A stretch of 64,000 nt of DNA from Pisolithus tinctorius (GCA_024663395.1 JANFAH010000010.1:992001-1056000), one strand, 5' to 3'; positions 40,839 to 52,730 are shown, counted from the stretch's first letter. Notes: a model not told the origin generated them from the sequence alone. Numbers and translations are program-made.

Positions 40839-42479
40839 ATGTCATTTCGTCGCCCAAGGAAGTTTTTGAATCACCATTCCTCGATTCCCGTGACCTCCGA
40901 CTTGCGTTCCTCTGGGAGTCATCCTCCTCCCATACCAGTCTCCGACTTGCATTCCCCTGGAGGTCAAGCAGTACTTGTTGACCATGACTGGGTTGAGCCG
41001 CCGTGCCGTGTGCCGGGCACAGCCAATTTTTACCTTCCCATTGAACGTCTGGTCACTTTGCCTGGGCGTCGCAGTTTCACGCAGCCGCCTCAGGGGACTT
41101 CAGCCCCCCGCACTGCTTCTGCTACGAACTCCCCTCCCCTCATGGGAGCTTGCCTCCCATCTGAGGACGAGCTCGCCCCTGCCCATTTGGATTGTCTAAC
41201 GGAGGGGCTACATGTCAGTCACGATGACTTTTTTGCCCCGCCATCCTCGCTGTCCCGCAATGCTCACAAGAAAATGAGACAGTGGCAGCGGTGGTCGTCT
41301 GAAACCATCCCCTCACTTATCGAGCCCTATCTTGCATATCGACGGCTCTCTAGAAACTTCTGGCACTGCGTTGACTATGAGCGCCCAGAGTGTAGTTGCG
41401 TCTCTCGACGATTGAAGGTTCTCTGTGTTAGTTTCAATGGTAAGATTTTATTGCATGTTTTCCTCTCTACTTAGACATATGGCTTGTGCCAGGTTTGCAA
41501 GTGGTTGATCTCACCGTCTGTCCATGTGTGCCAGCAGCACTTCAGCTCCTGCAGATGGGGTACTTTCCATCTGCGCCACTGGGGCCAACCCTTGCTGTCA
41601 GTTTACAGCTTCTGAGTCTGGTCAGGCAGGTCTTTATGCGCATGCCCCCAAACATTTCTGCATGGTGCGAGTCCCTTGAAGTACATCTTGCTAGCATGGG
41701 CTACAAGGTAGACACAAAGGTTTGTGTCTGAATTCTGTCCCATTGATTATATTATCTGTATCCACTGTTTTCGTTTATGTTGTGATTATGAGACTACAGT
41801 TTTGTGTATGTCTAACCTATTGGGACTTTGTTGTTTGTGTCTAATGAATGATTGCACTGTGGTTGTATGAATGTGCACATGTCTGTAGATCTGATCTTGT
41901 GTTGTGTTTATCAAGTCAATGCATGCCTTTAACTATTTCCATCCATATCTATTAATGATGTTTGCTAATGATACTTACAGGAAGGTATACGTCGAAGGTT
42001 TAGTAATGCATACCACTGGTATTGCATCCTGGAAATCTCAGTTGATGAATATGTTCAACAACACTTGGAAAGTGCTGCAACCCCACCAGCAGACATCCTC
42101 CCTGCAGTTCCATCATCCTCTCACCACCCTCCAGATGTCTCAAGCTCAAGGACATGGCCTTCGGAATACCTATGAAAGTGTTGTCCATTATGCTTTGGTA
42201 GTCGCAACTGGAAAAATAATAATAGGTATGTTTCTTGGTGCATATACATAATCCTATGTTACTAAATAGTCTTGGGTCCTAGCTCCTCTGATCCTGATGC
42301 AATTGTTTGCATTGATGCTTGCTTTACCCAGAAATGTAGAAGAAGTCAACAGGATGACCCAGTAAACCCTACAGGTTCAGTTTTTCTGTCACAAGAAGAC
42401 ATTGATACTATGGAATGTGAGGTTGAAGGTTTGAGAAGGACAAAGGCATCAATGCAAAAGAGGAGTGCTCTCTTGGTTT
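40839..42479 (+). pseudogene. KDZ-superfamily transposase, N-terminal part (KDZ-2)
   Basis: ATG at 40839 (MSFRRPRKFLNHHSS). Exons about 40839-41439, 41493-41719, 41981-42225 and 42283-42479. It has a basic N-terminus, an RRLSRNFWHCVDYERPECSC segment, the cysteine cluster VCPCVPAALQLLQMGYFPSAP and HWYCILEISVDEYVQQH. VCIDACFTQK then carries the first catalytic Asp, followed by PVNPTGSVFLSQEDI. A TGA interrupts exon 3 near 42172. It is less decayed than KDZ-1. It is cut at about 42480 by element E, so the catalytic second half is missing. Only the N-terminal third of a KDZ protein remains. Confidence 0.85.
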
Positions 42480-42481
42480 GA

Positions 42482-43649
42482 ATGCATGTAGGTGTCTCAT
42501 GCTAAATTCACCTTCGAGTGGTGTGCCTGCTAGGGTTTCCAACCTGTAGGAGTTTCTCAGACAAGTGACAATTCTGTGAGGAGTGGACCACTTAGGTAGT
42601 AGTCTCCCCTCTGTTCTGAAGGTGTAGTCCAGGTTGTTTCAGTATATTTGTATGAGGTCTCCTACATCAAATACTACTTCTGCTGGCTGTCATTTCAGCA
42701 CACAACGATTGAATGCTGTTTTTCATTTGATTGCATGTTGCACTGCTTTGTTGTAGCCATCTAGTCGTTGCTGTGTGGCATACACCATGTGTATTGCCAC
42801 ATCGAGTGCTGATGGTTCCATGGTACTGGATGTTAGCTCTGTGCACTTTGTGTTGATGACCAAACCTAGGAGCAATTCTTTCAGTGTGAACTTGAGAGAC
42901 AGAAGTAGGCAATTGTTCATGGCCCGGACCGTGTCATCCAGGTGGCTTGGCCACATTCTTGGCAGTTTCTCCCAACCATCGTTCTCCACATCATCCTCTC
43001 CCATGTTTGGTGCACACAAGCATTTGAGAACATGTAATAGCAACTTGTTAGTTCCTTTGAGTAGTCCATTGGCCCATGGTGAGTATGCAGCTACTACCTG
43101 GTGCATGCATGACCACTTAGCACAGTACTCCCTGACCAATTCATTATTGAAGTGGTGACCTCTGTCAGTCATGAACATTTCTGCAGCAGTAAAGCTGTTG
43201 AAGATGTTTGCCAGGCTGTCTACCATCGTTTTAGCCGTACCTGCTGTTTTGAATTTAGTGACCCAAAGGTGCTGTGAAAACATGTCTAAGAAAAGGCCTA
43301 GCATGTGGTACCTGCCCTTGCCCGTTGGCATTGATAGGTAGTCTCTGTCTAGTAGCTCGAATGGGTGTCTTCTTGTTATGGGCTCTAACAGTGAGTTTAG
43401 TTTGGGTGTGCCGAAGTTTTTGCATTTTGTGCAGTCATGTATGGCCTTCATTATCATGAGATCTATTTTTGGTGCATAGTAGCGATCTGTTAAAGCGATT
43501 TTTAGTGTGTCCCGACCCCAGTGTCCTCCAGTTTCATGTGCTTGCCATGCCTTTTCTTCAGCCTCTTCCCATGAGATACACTCTACCTTATGTTGTGGCC
43601 TGATACTGGTGCTGCCATACAATCTCCATAGCTTACCCTCCTGTATCAC
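42482..43649 (-). pseudogene. Element E integrase
   Basis: Minus strand. Zinc finger H-H-CTKCK (HETGGHWGRDTL ... IHDCTKCKN), core Asp in LLDRDYLSMPTGKGRY, second Asp in FMTDRGHHFNNEL. The third site, YSPWANGLLKGTNKLLL, has Lys where the catalytic Glu is expected. Below 42667 the C-terminal barrel continues out of frame (IYWNNLDYTF-like, SYRLETLAGTP). The sequence stops at the KDZ-2 junction near 42481. This integrase type (GTNKLLL rather than TERTNQ) differs from families 1 and 2. Confidence 0.8.
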
Positions 43650-43763
43650 GTACTGCTTTGCCCAATGTCTTGCCTTGCTATGGGCATGAATGGGTGTGTT
43701 TGTATTGGTGTTGAGTATGGCATCTACAACCTTGCAGAACAGCAGTTTGTTGTTGAAATGTTG

Positions 43764-44710
43764 TCATAATTCTTGATTGCTTTGGGATAGTTTGTTGATG
43801 GTGAACATGTCATTGACTAGTCCTAGTGTTGTTTCAGGATCTGGGCTGACTGACCAGTTACTTCCATCTTCCTCGCTGCTGCAGTCTCTGTTGTCCCATT
43901 GTCGGCTTAGCCTGTCCATGACTATGTTGAGATGCCCTGGCACATGTTGCACCACTATAATGTTATGCACTAGTATTCCATCTCGCCATCGTGTGTGTCT
44001 GCAGATATGTTGTCATTTGACAGGACATCCTTGAGAGCTTGACAGTCTGTTTTGATTTCCACTGGGAAGCCCCATACTATGTCTGTGAAGTGGTCTAAGC
44101 CAAACTTCAGCACCACAAACTCTAATAGGAACAGCTTGTAGTTCCTCTCAGTTGATGATGTTCATTTCGATGCAAATGCTATTGGTACCGTTTTTTTGAT
44201 AGTTTTGCCTGTTGGTGTTTGAATCTTGTTACACTGTATGAGTATGGCTCTGATGCCTTCTTGGCATTCATCTGTGGTTACTATGAATGGCATCCCATCA
44301 TATCATGGCACATGCAACGTTGGTTGGCTTATTAATGCTACTTTGAGGTTTAGAAACACTGCTGTGTGCTTGGGCTCCCATTTATCTGAGAGCTTGTGGT
44401 TAGTCAGGGTCTTTTGGTATGTGGACTTAGAGATGGGCTTAGGTATGTTGACTTGTTTTAGCAAATCCCAAAGTGGTCCCTCAATTTTGGCATACCCTCT
44501 GATGAGATCTCAGAAGTGGCCTGTTAGTCCAAGGAATGATGCTAGCTTGAGTGCATCATCCAGTTGCTTCCACTTGACGATTGCTGATAACTTTGCTAGA
44601 TCCAGTTGCACTCCATGTGGTCTGATTGTTGCTCTGGTGAATGTTGTTTCTGTCATGTACAAGTGGCACTTGGTTGGTAATAGTGATAGTTTGCATGTTC
44701 TGCATCACTG
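43764..44710 (-). pseudogene. Element E RNase H and linker
   Basis: Degenerate minus-strand coding: HKLSDKWEPKHTAVFLNLKV, FIVTTDECQEGIRAIL with the first RNase H acid, a segment near 44050 resembling the ETDCQALRD motif, and VQHVPGHLNIVMDRLSRQWD at 43900-43970. Several stops and frameshifts. It sits between RT and integrase as expected for gypsy-type pol. Confidence 0.7.
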
Positions 44711-44719
44711 GAAGATCCT

Positions 44720-45604
44720 TCATAGTTTTGTTAGCATACCATTGAAGGTGTTGTCTGCGCAGCTGCCATCATCTATGAACAATTCCATTGTGTTGTCTGA
44801 TAGTATGTCATGTAGGCAGTCAGTCGCCATTGCTGAGAACATTGTTGGTGCACCTGTCCATCCCATCACCATCCTTTTGTACCAGAAGTAGCCCTTTCCA
44901 TCAACAAAGAATGTAAAGTATGGTCGCCATTTCTCAGGGATCTGTATAGCATAGAAGCCCACTGCAAAGTCAAACACTGAGACATACCTGTGTCCACTTA
45001 GGTGCTGTTGTTTTGCCCTGATATTGCCTTGGAATAATGGTGGTATTTGAGTGACTTTGTTCAAATCTGAGAAGTTCTGTGTTATGTGCCATTTTGGTGC
45101 TTCATTTGATGGCTTTGTTGCTGTGTTGGGCTGCCATTCCTGTTCATTCATTGCTACTGCAAATGGTTGTGTTAGGTCTGTGTCAGCACACTGTCTGTTC
45201 AGTTCTTGTTGGAGGTCACTTAGTGTCATCCCTCTGTTAGTATTGTGTGTCTTCTGTGCTAGTACCATTGGTGCAATGTGTTTAATCTGCAGGATGTTGG
45301 CTTGCTCGATGTGGTTGGCTTCTAGCATTTGATTTACCCATTTGTGCATGAACTGGCATTGTGGTGGGTTCATCAGCCATTGGTTTACTGTTGTTTGAAA
45401 AGTTGTGTTGTCCTGTATGTTTAGATCGATCTGTGCTCCTGGTATTGGTAGTACCTTGCCAAGGGAGCATGTGAATATATCTGCAAATTCCATGATTAGT
45501 TCTGTCACCTTCTGCTTTTCTTCTTCTGATAGATCACTGCCAATCTTGATGTTTTGCAGAATGTACTTTATCCTTGGCGATGTGAATGGATCTGTTAGCC
45601 TCAT
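44720..45604 (-). pseudogene. Element E reverse transcriptase
   Basis: 294 open codons. Motifs: FADIFTCSLGKVLPIPGAQ at the start, KWHITQNFSDLNKVTQIPP (fingers), RYVSVFDFAVGFYAIQIPE with catalytic Asp, MGWTGAPTMFSAMATDCL, and the active-site box ELFIDDGSCADN. The box is FIDD instead of the YxDD of families 1 and 2. The long open frame suggests this element decayed less than elements C or D. It continues to RNase H at 44710 after a frame break. Confidence 0.85.
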
Positions 45605-45955
45605 AAATATTTTTTCTGTGTCTGTTGATTGTGTTTCTTCGATGCTTTCTGGTTCACCTGTTGTGCTTGTGGTGTTGACTCATATTCTTCATTCTTCCTT
45701 CATTTTGCTCAGTCTTGGGCTCCTGGTGAACTGGTTTTGTAGTGTTGCAGTGGTTGTGTCATCTGTAATCATGACTTCATCTGTGATGTAGTTGTGTTTA
45801 GCCTTGAACGCTCATAGTAGTGGTTTTCCAAACAGAAAAGACCACCCTCCTCTGCTGTTGAAGACTTTGAATGTTCCTTTGGCTTCTACCCCATTCACCC
45901 ATATTGTTCCTGACCATGTTGCTTCTGATGGAATGACTGTTCTGTTTGCCATATG
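45605..45955 (-). pseudogene. Element E pol N-terminal region, cut by foldback element
   Basis: Decayed coding between the RT and the protease end that resumes at 47538. The minus strand has NGVEAKGTFKVFNSRGGWS and FGKPLL, resembling the C-terminal part of a retroviral-type protease. The foldback element at 45958 interrupts it. Confidence 0.55.
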
Positions 45956-45957
45956 TA

Positions 45958-47535
45958 CAGTGGCTCACAAAATTGTCCCAATGTTTGCATGTTTTTCATT
46001 AATCATGGTGTAGTGAGTGAACTATCATTACTGAGTCCAAGGTGTTGGTGGATGGATTAAAGCAGCTGGTCATGGCTCTCTGATGAGCCATATTACATAA
46101 TATTTGGATAGAAACTGATGGAAGAATACCCAAATGAAAATGAGAGCTCATTGGGACAATTATGTAACTTTGTGATATACTGGAGATGTAGTCCTCAGGA
46201 ACACATATAAAACATGGTGAGATGCTCACTAATGCTTACATAATGGATTACATGGTCTACTGAATGATTTGTCAACAAACAAACAATGCCAAACAGTGAT
46301 TTTGTACCCCTAAGCCTCCTTGCTGTAACACAAGTCAAGAAATCACCAGTCTGGCTCATCAGGGACATTCTGTCAGGGTAACCTCAGCAAATGCTGGTGT
46401 ACACTATAGTATGATCAATAGAACATGCTATCAACACCATTGGTCTTTTCAGAAACCTGCTAGAAGTCATTTCCTGCACTGTTTCCCCACCAATGCCCCA
46501 TGTGTCCTGGAACTAATCAGTACTGTGAGAGCTGAGAATGATGTGGAGCTCCATTCTGGCATTCATCATATCATAAGCAAACCAATCACCCACTAACTAC
46601 TACATCACAGCTGAAGAGAAGCCTGCCTGAAGGCTCAGTTGAAGCACCACCCTCCTGGGCACTCCCAGTATCATGGGAGGGTTGGCCAGACTGTACTCTG
46701 AGCTGAACTGGGGATCACTGGGAAGGAGTTATTTGGACATATAAGACTAAAGGAAATATGCAGTGCCTGATAGAAGGCCAGGAATGTGTAACCTGGTGGC
46801 TCAGTAGCATATCCTTCCCCATGGTACCTGGAGTGAGAGAGGGTTTAGCTTCACCCTGACCTCCATACCAGTTTCCCCTTCACAGAAATGCACTAGTTAA
46901 TGGGTGATTGGTTTGCTTATGATATGATGAATGCCAGAATGGAGCTCCACATCATTCTCAGCTCTCACAGTACTGATTAGTTCCAGGACACATGGGGCAT
47001 TGGTGGGGAAACAGTGCAGGAAATGACTTCTAGCAGGTTTCTGAAAAGACCAATGGTGTTGATAGCATGTTCTATTGATCATACTATAGTGTACACCAGC
47101 ATTTGCTGAGGTTGCCCTGACAGAATGTCCCTGATGAGCCAGACTGGTGATTTCTTGACTTGTGTTACAGCAAGGAGGCTTAGGGGTACAAAATCACTGT
47201 TTGGCATTGTTTGTTTGTTGACAAATCATTCAGTAGACCATGTAATCCATTATGTAAGCATTAGTGAGCATCTCACCATGTTTTATATGTGTTCCTGAGG
47301 ACTACATCTCCAGTATATCACAAAGTTACATAATTGTCCCAATGAGCTCTCATTTTCATTTGGGTATTCTTCCATCAGTTTCTATCCAAATATTATGTAA
47401 TATGGCTCATCAGAGAGCCATGACCAGCTGCTTTAATCCATCCACCAACACCTTGGACTCAGTAATGATAGTTCACTCACTACACCATGATTAATGAAAA
47501 ACATGCAAACATTGGGACAATTTTGTGAGCCACTG
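45958..47535. mobile_element. Foldback element with ~650-bp inverted arms and TA target duplication
   Basis: Begins CAGTGGCTCACAAAATTGTC and ends with its reverse complement. It is flanked by TA on both sides (45956-45957, 47536-47537). Arms run about 45958-46608 and 46883-47535 and are nearly identical; I saw single differences such as T/C near 46379. Two arm ORFs translate identically in both arms. About 275 bp of unique centre remain. The TA duplication and CAGTGGC end fit Tc1/mariner-type insertion. No transposase is present, so it is non-autonomous. It interrupts element E between protease and pol. Confidence 0.85.
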
Positions 47536-47537
47536 TA

Positions 47538-47850
47538 GCATTTGCTTGGAGGGTTGCCACCCTTGCAGGTTGTGCCTGACTTTACTGAATATGGATGAGC
47601 ACATGGCACCTGTCATGGCACCATCGTTGAACAAGGCCTGAATTTGTGCTGTGTTGGTGCCATCTGGGTTTTTAATGGTTATTGCATGTGGGAATGGGAC
47701 AGGTTTGTCCATTGCATCTGTCCACTGGTCTTGGTTGCTGCATGTCATGGAGTAAAGGTCAACAACTTGTGTTATGACAGGTGGTACATGCGAGCCAGAG
47801 CGAGCCAACATAGATACATTTGACATCTGGGTTGTTGTGCTGTCCTTCAC
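47538..47850 (-). pseudogene. Element E protease N-terminal part
   Basis: Minus strand: ITIKNPDGTNTAQIQALFND then GAMTGAMCSSIFSKVRHNLQ, resembling an aspartic protease entry (ALxDDGA). It is followed by WQPSKQ and then the foldback insertion. No stop in this part. Confidence 0.65.
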
Positions 47851-49158
47851 AGCAACCCGTTGTCATTTTCCTGATCCTCTAGCACTATGAGTCTGATGGT
47901 ATGTGTGATATTCTTATTGAATGGTCCGAGAATCCTATTGCACAGCGCCCTCCACACTGTTTCATGATGGCTTTGCCTAGACAAGTCCCCCTCCGAGGCC
48001 AGGCAGTCCCTGCTTCCATGACTGTGGGTGCTGCATCTAAAGCATTCCCCCAAGCACACCATTGCTGTTCCCAGTTTGAATGGGTATGGTGTGTGCTTGG
48101 TGATTCACAACATTTCTCCATGCTTTGCTGTCCAGGCTGCGAGTTGTGCAATATACATTTTCTGTCCCTCCTCATTGCTCTGTTGCTGTGGATATTGCTC
48201 TAGTCCTCTCCACACTGTCTCCATTAGCTCTTCTGTGGGTGAGGTGTATGCCACAGTGCGTTGTGGTGTTTGCTGGAGGGTGAATTGCATGGTGGGTGGT
48301 GTTGCTGATGGTGATGTTCATGGGTTGGTGCATGCTACTGCGACCTGTCCTATCATGAGGTGCTGGAGCTGCACCGCTAGGTCTGCCATCATTGCCCTTT
48401 TTGTTGCCTCCATCTTCTGCAGTAGCCTCTGGTCCTGCTCTTCTTCTCTCTTCTTCCAATCCTCTATCTCCTCCCTCTCCTGTCACAGCTTTGACATGTT
48501 CAGCACCTTCAAATTGTCTGTGAAACTTTGCCAGTCCTTGTATTCATCATTCAGCAACCTCCTGACTGCCTTCAGGAGCTGTTTTTTGACCTGCCAGATC
48601 AGTGTCAATCCTTGTTCGATTCCTGCTAATGATGCGAGCTGCATTGCTTCATCCACCCATTTCACATGTGCCCATACTTTCTGCTGTCCTACTGTCTTGG
48701 TTACTCCAACATCTTCTTCAGGCAATCTAAGTGCTAGTAGTTCTGTCTGATATTCTTCTGACATTTGTGTCACACTTTTTAGTGTTGGCCACCTGGTGTT
48801 AAATGCTTTGGCTAGTTCATCCCAGCTAGTGCATTGTGTGGCTGTGAGGTTTTCATACCAGTGCTCCACTGGAGAGCCCATCCCCAGGTAGTTGGCTAGG
48901 GCTTTTATCTTTTGTGCATTGGTAGCCAGTGGGTTTAGGAATAGCATGCTATGGTTGAATGCCTTAAGGAAGTCACTTGTGTTTTCTGTCTCTGCACGGT
49001 CTCCATAGAAGAGAGGCACCACTTCCACCATTGGTCATGGATGTGGTGGGGGTGCTTGCAGTAATGATGGAGGTGGGGGTGGGGGTGCCTGTGACGTCAT
49101 TGGGAATGGGAGTACCTGTGGTGTTGACTGGGGTGGGAGGTGTGGTTGAAGCAATCAA
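47847..49158 (-). pseudogene. gag: Element E gag with CCHC zinc knuckle
   Basis: Starts near 49158 with a Thr/Pro-rich lead (STTPPTPVNTTGTPIPND). The gag core is VPLFYGDRAETENTSDFLKA, EHWYENLTATQCTSWDELAK and AFNTRWPTLKS. A Lys/Glu helical stretch follows (EREEIEDWKKREEEQDQRLL), then QTPQRTVAYTSP, and the knuckle C-x2-C-x4-H-x4-C (CFRCSTHSHGSRDC) near 48010-48055. Stops occur near 48484 and 48325. It lies 5' of protease and pol on the minus strand, as expected. Confidence 0.8.
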
Positions 49159-50249
49159 AGATGAGAGTCTTCTCAGCTAACACTTCAAACCAGAGAGACT
49201 TGGGAGTAGAACCCATTGATTGAGGACAAGCTCAAAACAAACTAGATTAGAGAGTCTGGCTATGACAAATGACGGGACTTATATACTGCCTTACTGTTTG
49301 TATGTACTGCCACAAGAGAACATTCTAGAAAGAAGTAAACAAAAGAGAGAACTGCACTATTGGATGAATGTGAACATGCATTAGTAACGAGATGCAGCCT
49401 TACTAAGTATCATGTAAGAATGAAAGAGTAAACAAAGGAAAAGTCCAAGATGACTAAGCATCCCTAAAGCGGAACCCTAACCAGGGGTGAATATATATAA
49501 GCAAGTAGGAAACATGGAAGCAAAAAGTCTACCAGTCATTACAGTGGTGTTGAGGTGCTTGATGGGGCTGAGTTAGCTCTTTCTCTGTGGGTAGTGCATA
49601 CTGCTGATGAGGCTGGGGGAGTTGGGAGTGCTACTGTAGGGAATGCCATGAAGAAGTCTTTGTCTTCTGGATGTTCTGGGGAGTTTCCTTGGGTCGGTGG
49701 GATCCCACATATAGATGTATACATCAGTAAATCACTTTTGCTGGCCAGAGCTGTCCAGAGCTGCCCAGCACTGGACAGATTCCCTAGGACTGCCAGCACA
49801 CAAAGTGGTTTACTGATGTACTCCTGTGGTGATAACGGCAGGTGCTCTTGTGAGGGCAATAGCAGAATATCTGGTGATTGAGTACCTGATGGGAACGAGT
49901 AATTGCTGGTGTATGGGGTTCCAAGGGGTGACAATGCTGCTGTGATCTCCAGTGTACATGAGGACATGAACTGGCCTCGTACATTTTGTGGTTGACTTCT
50001 GCAAGGCAGATTGACAATAGTATGGTGGTTGCTTCTAAGTTAGTTACTCAGCTTGTTCTTTTGTACCCTTTATACACATGTGGGTTGTGCAGTTGCCTTG
50101 CATCTGTTCACTAGCGTTGGTACAGCATCAGTATGGTGAATACAGTGCGGTGGAGCTGCTTGGGTAGGTTCCACTCTCATCACCACATGGAGTGGTTGGA
50201 CTTGACTTTGGTGGTATGAACTGAGCTTGCAGTGTATCATATCCTAGCT
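49159..50249 (-). other. Upstream region of element E, probable LTR, with an unassigned ORF
   Basis: The minus strand has TATATAAG near 49271-49278, upstream of gag, suggesting the element E LTR promoter. LTR limits could not be fixed because the matching LTR at the KDZ-2 side is missing. A 142-codon Ser/Pro-rich minus ORF (49539-49967) has no recognised domain. A plus-strand TATATATAAG lies near 49491. Confidence 0.35.
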
Positions 50250-51545
50250 GTACATGTGTCTCTGCATGTCTGTATGTGTGTCCATCTGACTAAGCATGCT
50301 GTGGCTGTATCCTCGCCTCCTGTCCCTGGGCCTCCCTACTCCAACGAGATAGGCACTGAACTGAGCTGAACTGTTGCTTCTGATTGCCTTCTGATTGCTT
50401 GTGGATTGCTTGGGGGTAGCTAAGTACATGGGGGTTTATATACTGTGGGGGGAGTGCAGCTTGTGACAAGCAAGGCACAAACACTTGGTAAGTAATGAGT
50501 AAGGACTGAGTAATCATGATAAGTAAGTGAGAAATGAAAAGTAAGCAAGCAATGAAGATTGGTAAGTATTGGCAATGAATGAGTCAAGGATAGTCAAAAT
50601 ATCACAAAATGAGTCAAATGGAGTCAGAAACTGGGTAAGCACACTGATCTCACATTAGGGGGTTGTGATGCAAGTCAGATCTCAGTGGAGACATCTCTAG
50701 ATCCAAAGATGGCATGACAGATGGATGGTGTTTCCAGATAGGGAAGTATTAATTCCAGAACTGAAGGGCATGAGTCAGGTGTCAAAGGGGGCTAGGGCAT
50801 TGGGGTTCTGTGGGGCAATGGGAGCATAAGCAATCATGTCACCCACCCTTCCATCCTCTCAGTGGGGTTAACAAAAACTTCATGGACAGGGCTCTGATGG
50901 AGGAGGAGGAGAAGGAGGGACATCTTCTGCTGGATCTTGCAGTAAGAAGGCAAGATGCATGTCATACTCATTGTGAATGTGATCAGGGAGGCTGGAGAAC
51001 AGTAGACTATGCTGCAGCTGTTGCAATGCAGGAAGAATGATGGACAAGACTGGAATAAAGATGGTGCAGGGAGCAGGGAGGAATGATCCATATGCTTCAT
51101 CAACTGGGGAGACCAAAATGACCACATAAGACCTTTCTAACCAAGTGACAGACCTGAGGCAACCAAAGAACATCCTTCTGGAAGTCATACTGACAAGGAG
51201 AACATGCTGACCAAGCTGCATGGGATGAGACAGGGCTGACAATGACAGGGTGAACCAGGGGGCTTCAGGACAGAAGCTGGTGGGAATGCCTGGCAGATAT
51301 ACATAGCCACTGCCTCTGGCAAATGAGACAAGTGAGACAATCAATGAAGAGGTGGCCATGATTGATGGACTTAGCAAAATGAACATCTGATGGATGGAGT
51401 GCTGTAGAAATGCATAGGGTGTGAGGATCCTCTCCAAATTTGGAAGGCAGAATCGTGTGGCTGAGCACTTTAAGCAAGTGTGAGAATGGAGTCGATATCT
51501 TTGGAAATGGTGGAGATATGACAAAAACCAGAATGCCATACACAG
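50250..51545 (-). mobile_element. Element G fragment, minus copy: accessory ORF and LTR
   Basis: The minus-strand ORF 51539-50880 includes GYVYLPGIPTSFCPEAPWF, LVSMTSRRMFFGCLRS and VSPVDEAYGSFLPAPC, ending in DVPPSPPPPSEPCP. It begins at an intron acceptor (TTTTTAG near 51550). About 50 bp after it an LTR-like region starts (near 50850) with repeated TTACCAA/TTACTT words and TATATAAA near 50433. The same unit is inverted at 55075-56430. No RT or integrase of this element lies in the window. Confidence 0.6.
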
Positions 51546-51599
51546 GGGCTAAAAACCTTTAATGCATGCTTAACTCGCTTCCTCTTTTCTCTTTAGCAC

Positions 51600-51990
51600 T
51601 GACAACTCATTCTTGTGTGAAGGATGACTGTTAACATCCAGCAGTCTTTCTACACATGAGGCCTTTAGTCTTCATCTGCATGCATGGGCATTGTGCACAA
51701 CTTGTCAATGAGTTAGGCAGAGTCAGCTGTGACCATGTCCACAACACCTTTGGTGTGTGACAGTGGACATGGCTGGGGGTTGGCTGGGGGGTTTTGCTCT
51801 GGCACTGGGAAGACATGATGATGGGGGATGGGATATGAAGGTTCAGTACCCTAATACATGTTTTTTAAGCAGTACTTCAAACTCTGACAGAGCTCCACCA
51901 CAGCTAGAACCATTATCCTCAATGCATCAGAATAATTTCAAATGATCAACTCATGTTGAGCTCATCCTGTACATGTGGCCTTCAGGGGGG
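51600..51990 (-). pseudogene. Family-2 antisense accessory gene, exon 1 remnant, and polypurine tract
   Basis: Minus-strand MSSQCQSKTPQPTPSHVHC (start near 51816) matches the gene start at 17191. The plus-strand element then shows a G-rich polypurine tract (CAGGGGGGGGCAC) right before the LTR at 51996. So the gene lies between pol and the 3' LTR, on the opposite strand, as in element A. The coiled-coil part is lost. Confidence 0.65.
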
Positions 51991-51995
51991 GGCAC

Positions 51996-52730
51996 TGTCA
52001 TGACCATGCATTCATCCTACATCATCACTAACTCTGCACCTTTTTCTGCTGGTCATTCACTCACTCTGCACCAACTCCACCCACCTTCTATCATCTACAA
52101 ACCATCTCTGCTCTGACTACTGTCAGACTTGTGTTGCTCTCCTACTGGACTGAGCAGACTGTTCTCTGAGTGGTCATGTGACTACCTTCAGACTTCTCCC
52201 TGACAGTGTGCAGTCAGGTACTCCACAGCACATGCACCACATGGTCCAGCACCTGGACTGTTTCCTTTTCTGGATGATCTATGTTACCCGGTTGTATGTC
52301 CTCCATCTACCCTTCATTGTCATCTAGGAAGTGTTTACTTGAAAATTTCTGAGTCTCTGTATGTCAGTTCCAATTCCAGTTACTGTACCTCTGTAGTAGT
52401 ATAAAAGCATGTATCATACTCTGCCATTTCCTCAGTATGAATATCAACTTAGTTCCTACTCCTTCTGTCTCTGACTTCCGCCTGTCAGAGTTATCTCCAA
52501 CTCTCCATCTGTACTCTCCCTCTGAAATACAAGGGCTGAGATCATGCAAGGGGGTAGCACACGAGCTAAACCTGATGCCCTCACTCCACTCTGCCTTTGC
52601 CTCAGTGGACTTCCTTCCTGCCAATACTCTGCTAGTCAGAGTTCTGCTTCCCTGTGTTGGACTTGCTTCCAAACCACTCTCTAGACCTTATATAGCATCA
52701 GAGTTGGTCGGAGTAGGCCCAGACTTGACA
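51996..52730 (+). repeat. Family-2 LTR (735 bp), 3' LTR of a truncated element
   Basis: TGTCATGACC to AGACTTGACA, the reverse orientation of 2932-3673. Sense TATA (TATAAAA near 52400-52406) and the antisense-strand TATATAAG near 52688 are both kept. A polypurine tract precedes it. The outer flank from 52731 leads to ORF-X copy 2. Confidence 0.85.

Noticed and set aside
49539..49967. Possible gene upstream of element E gag on the minus strand
   Set aside because: Ser/Pro-rich with no domain and no matching copy in the window. It could be LTR sequence. Left as an unassigned ORF.
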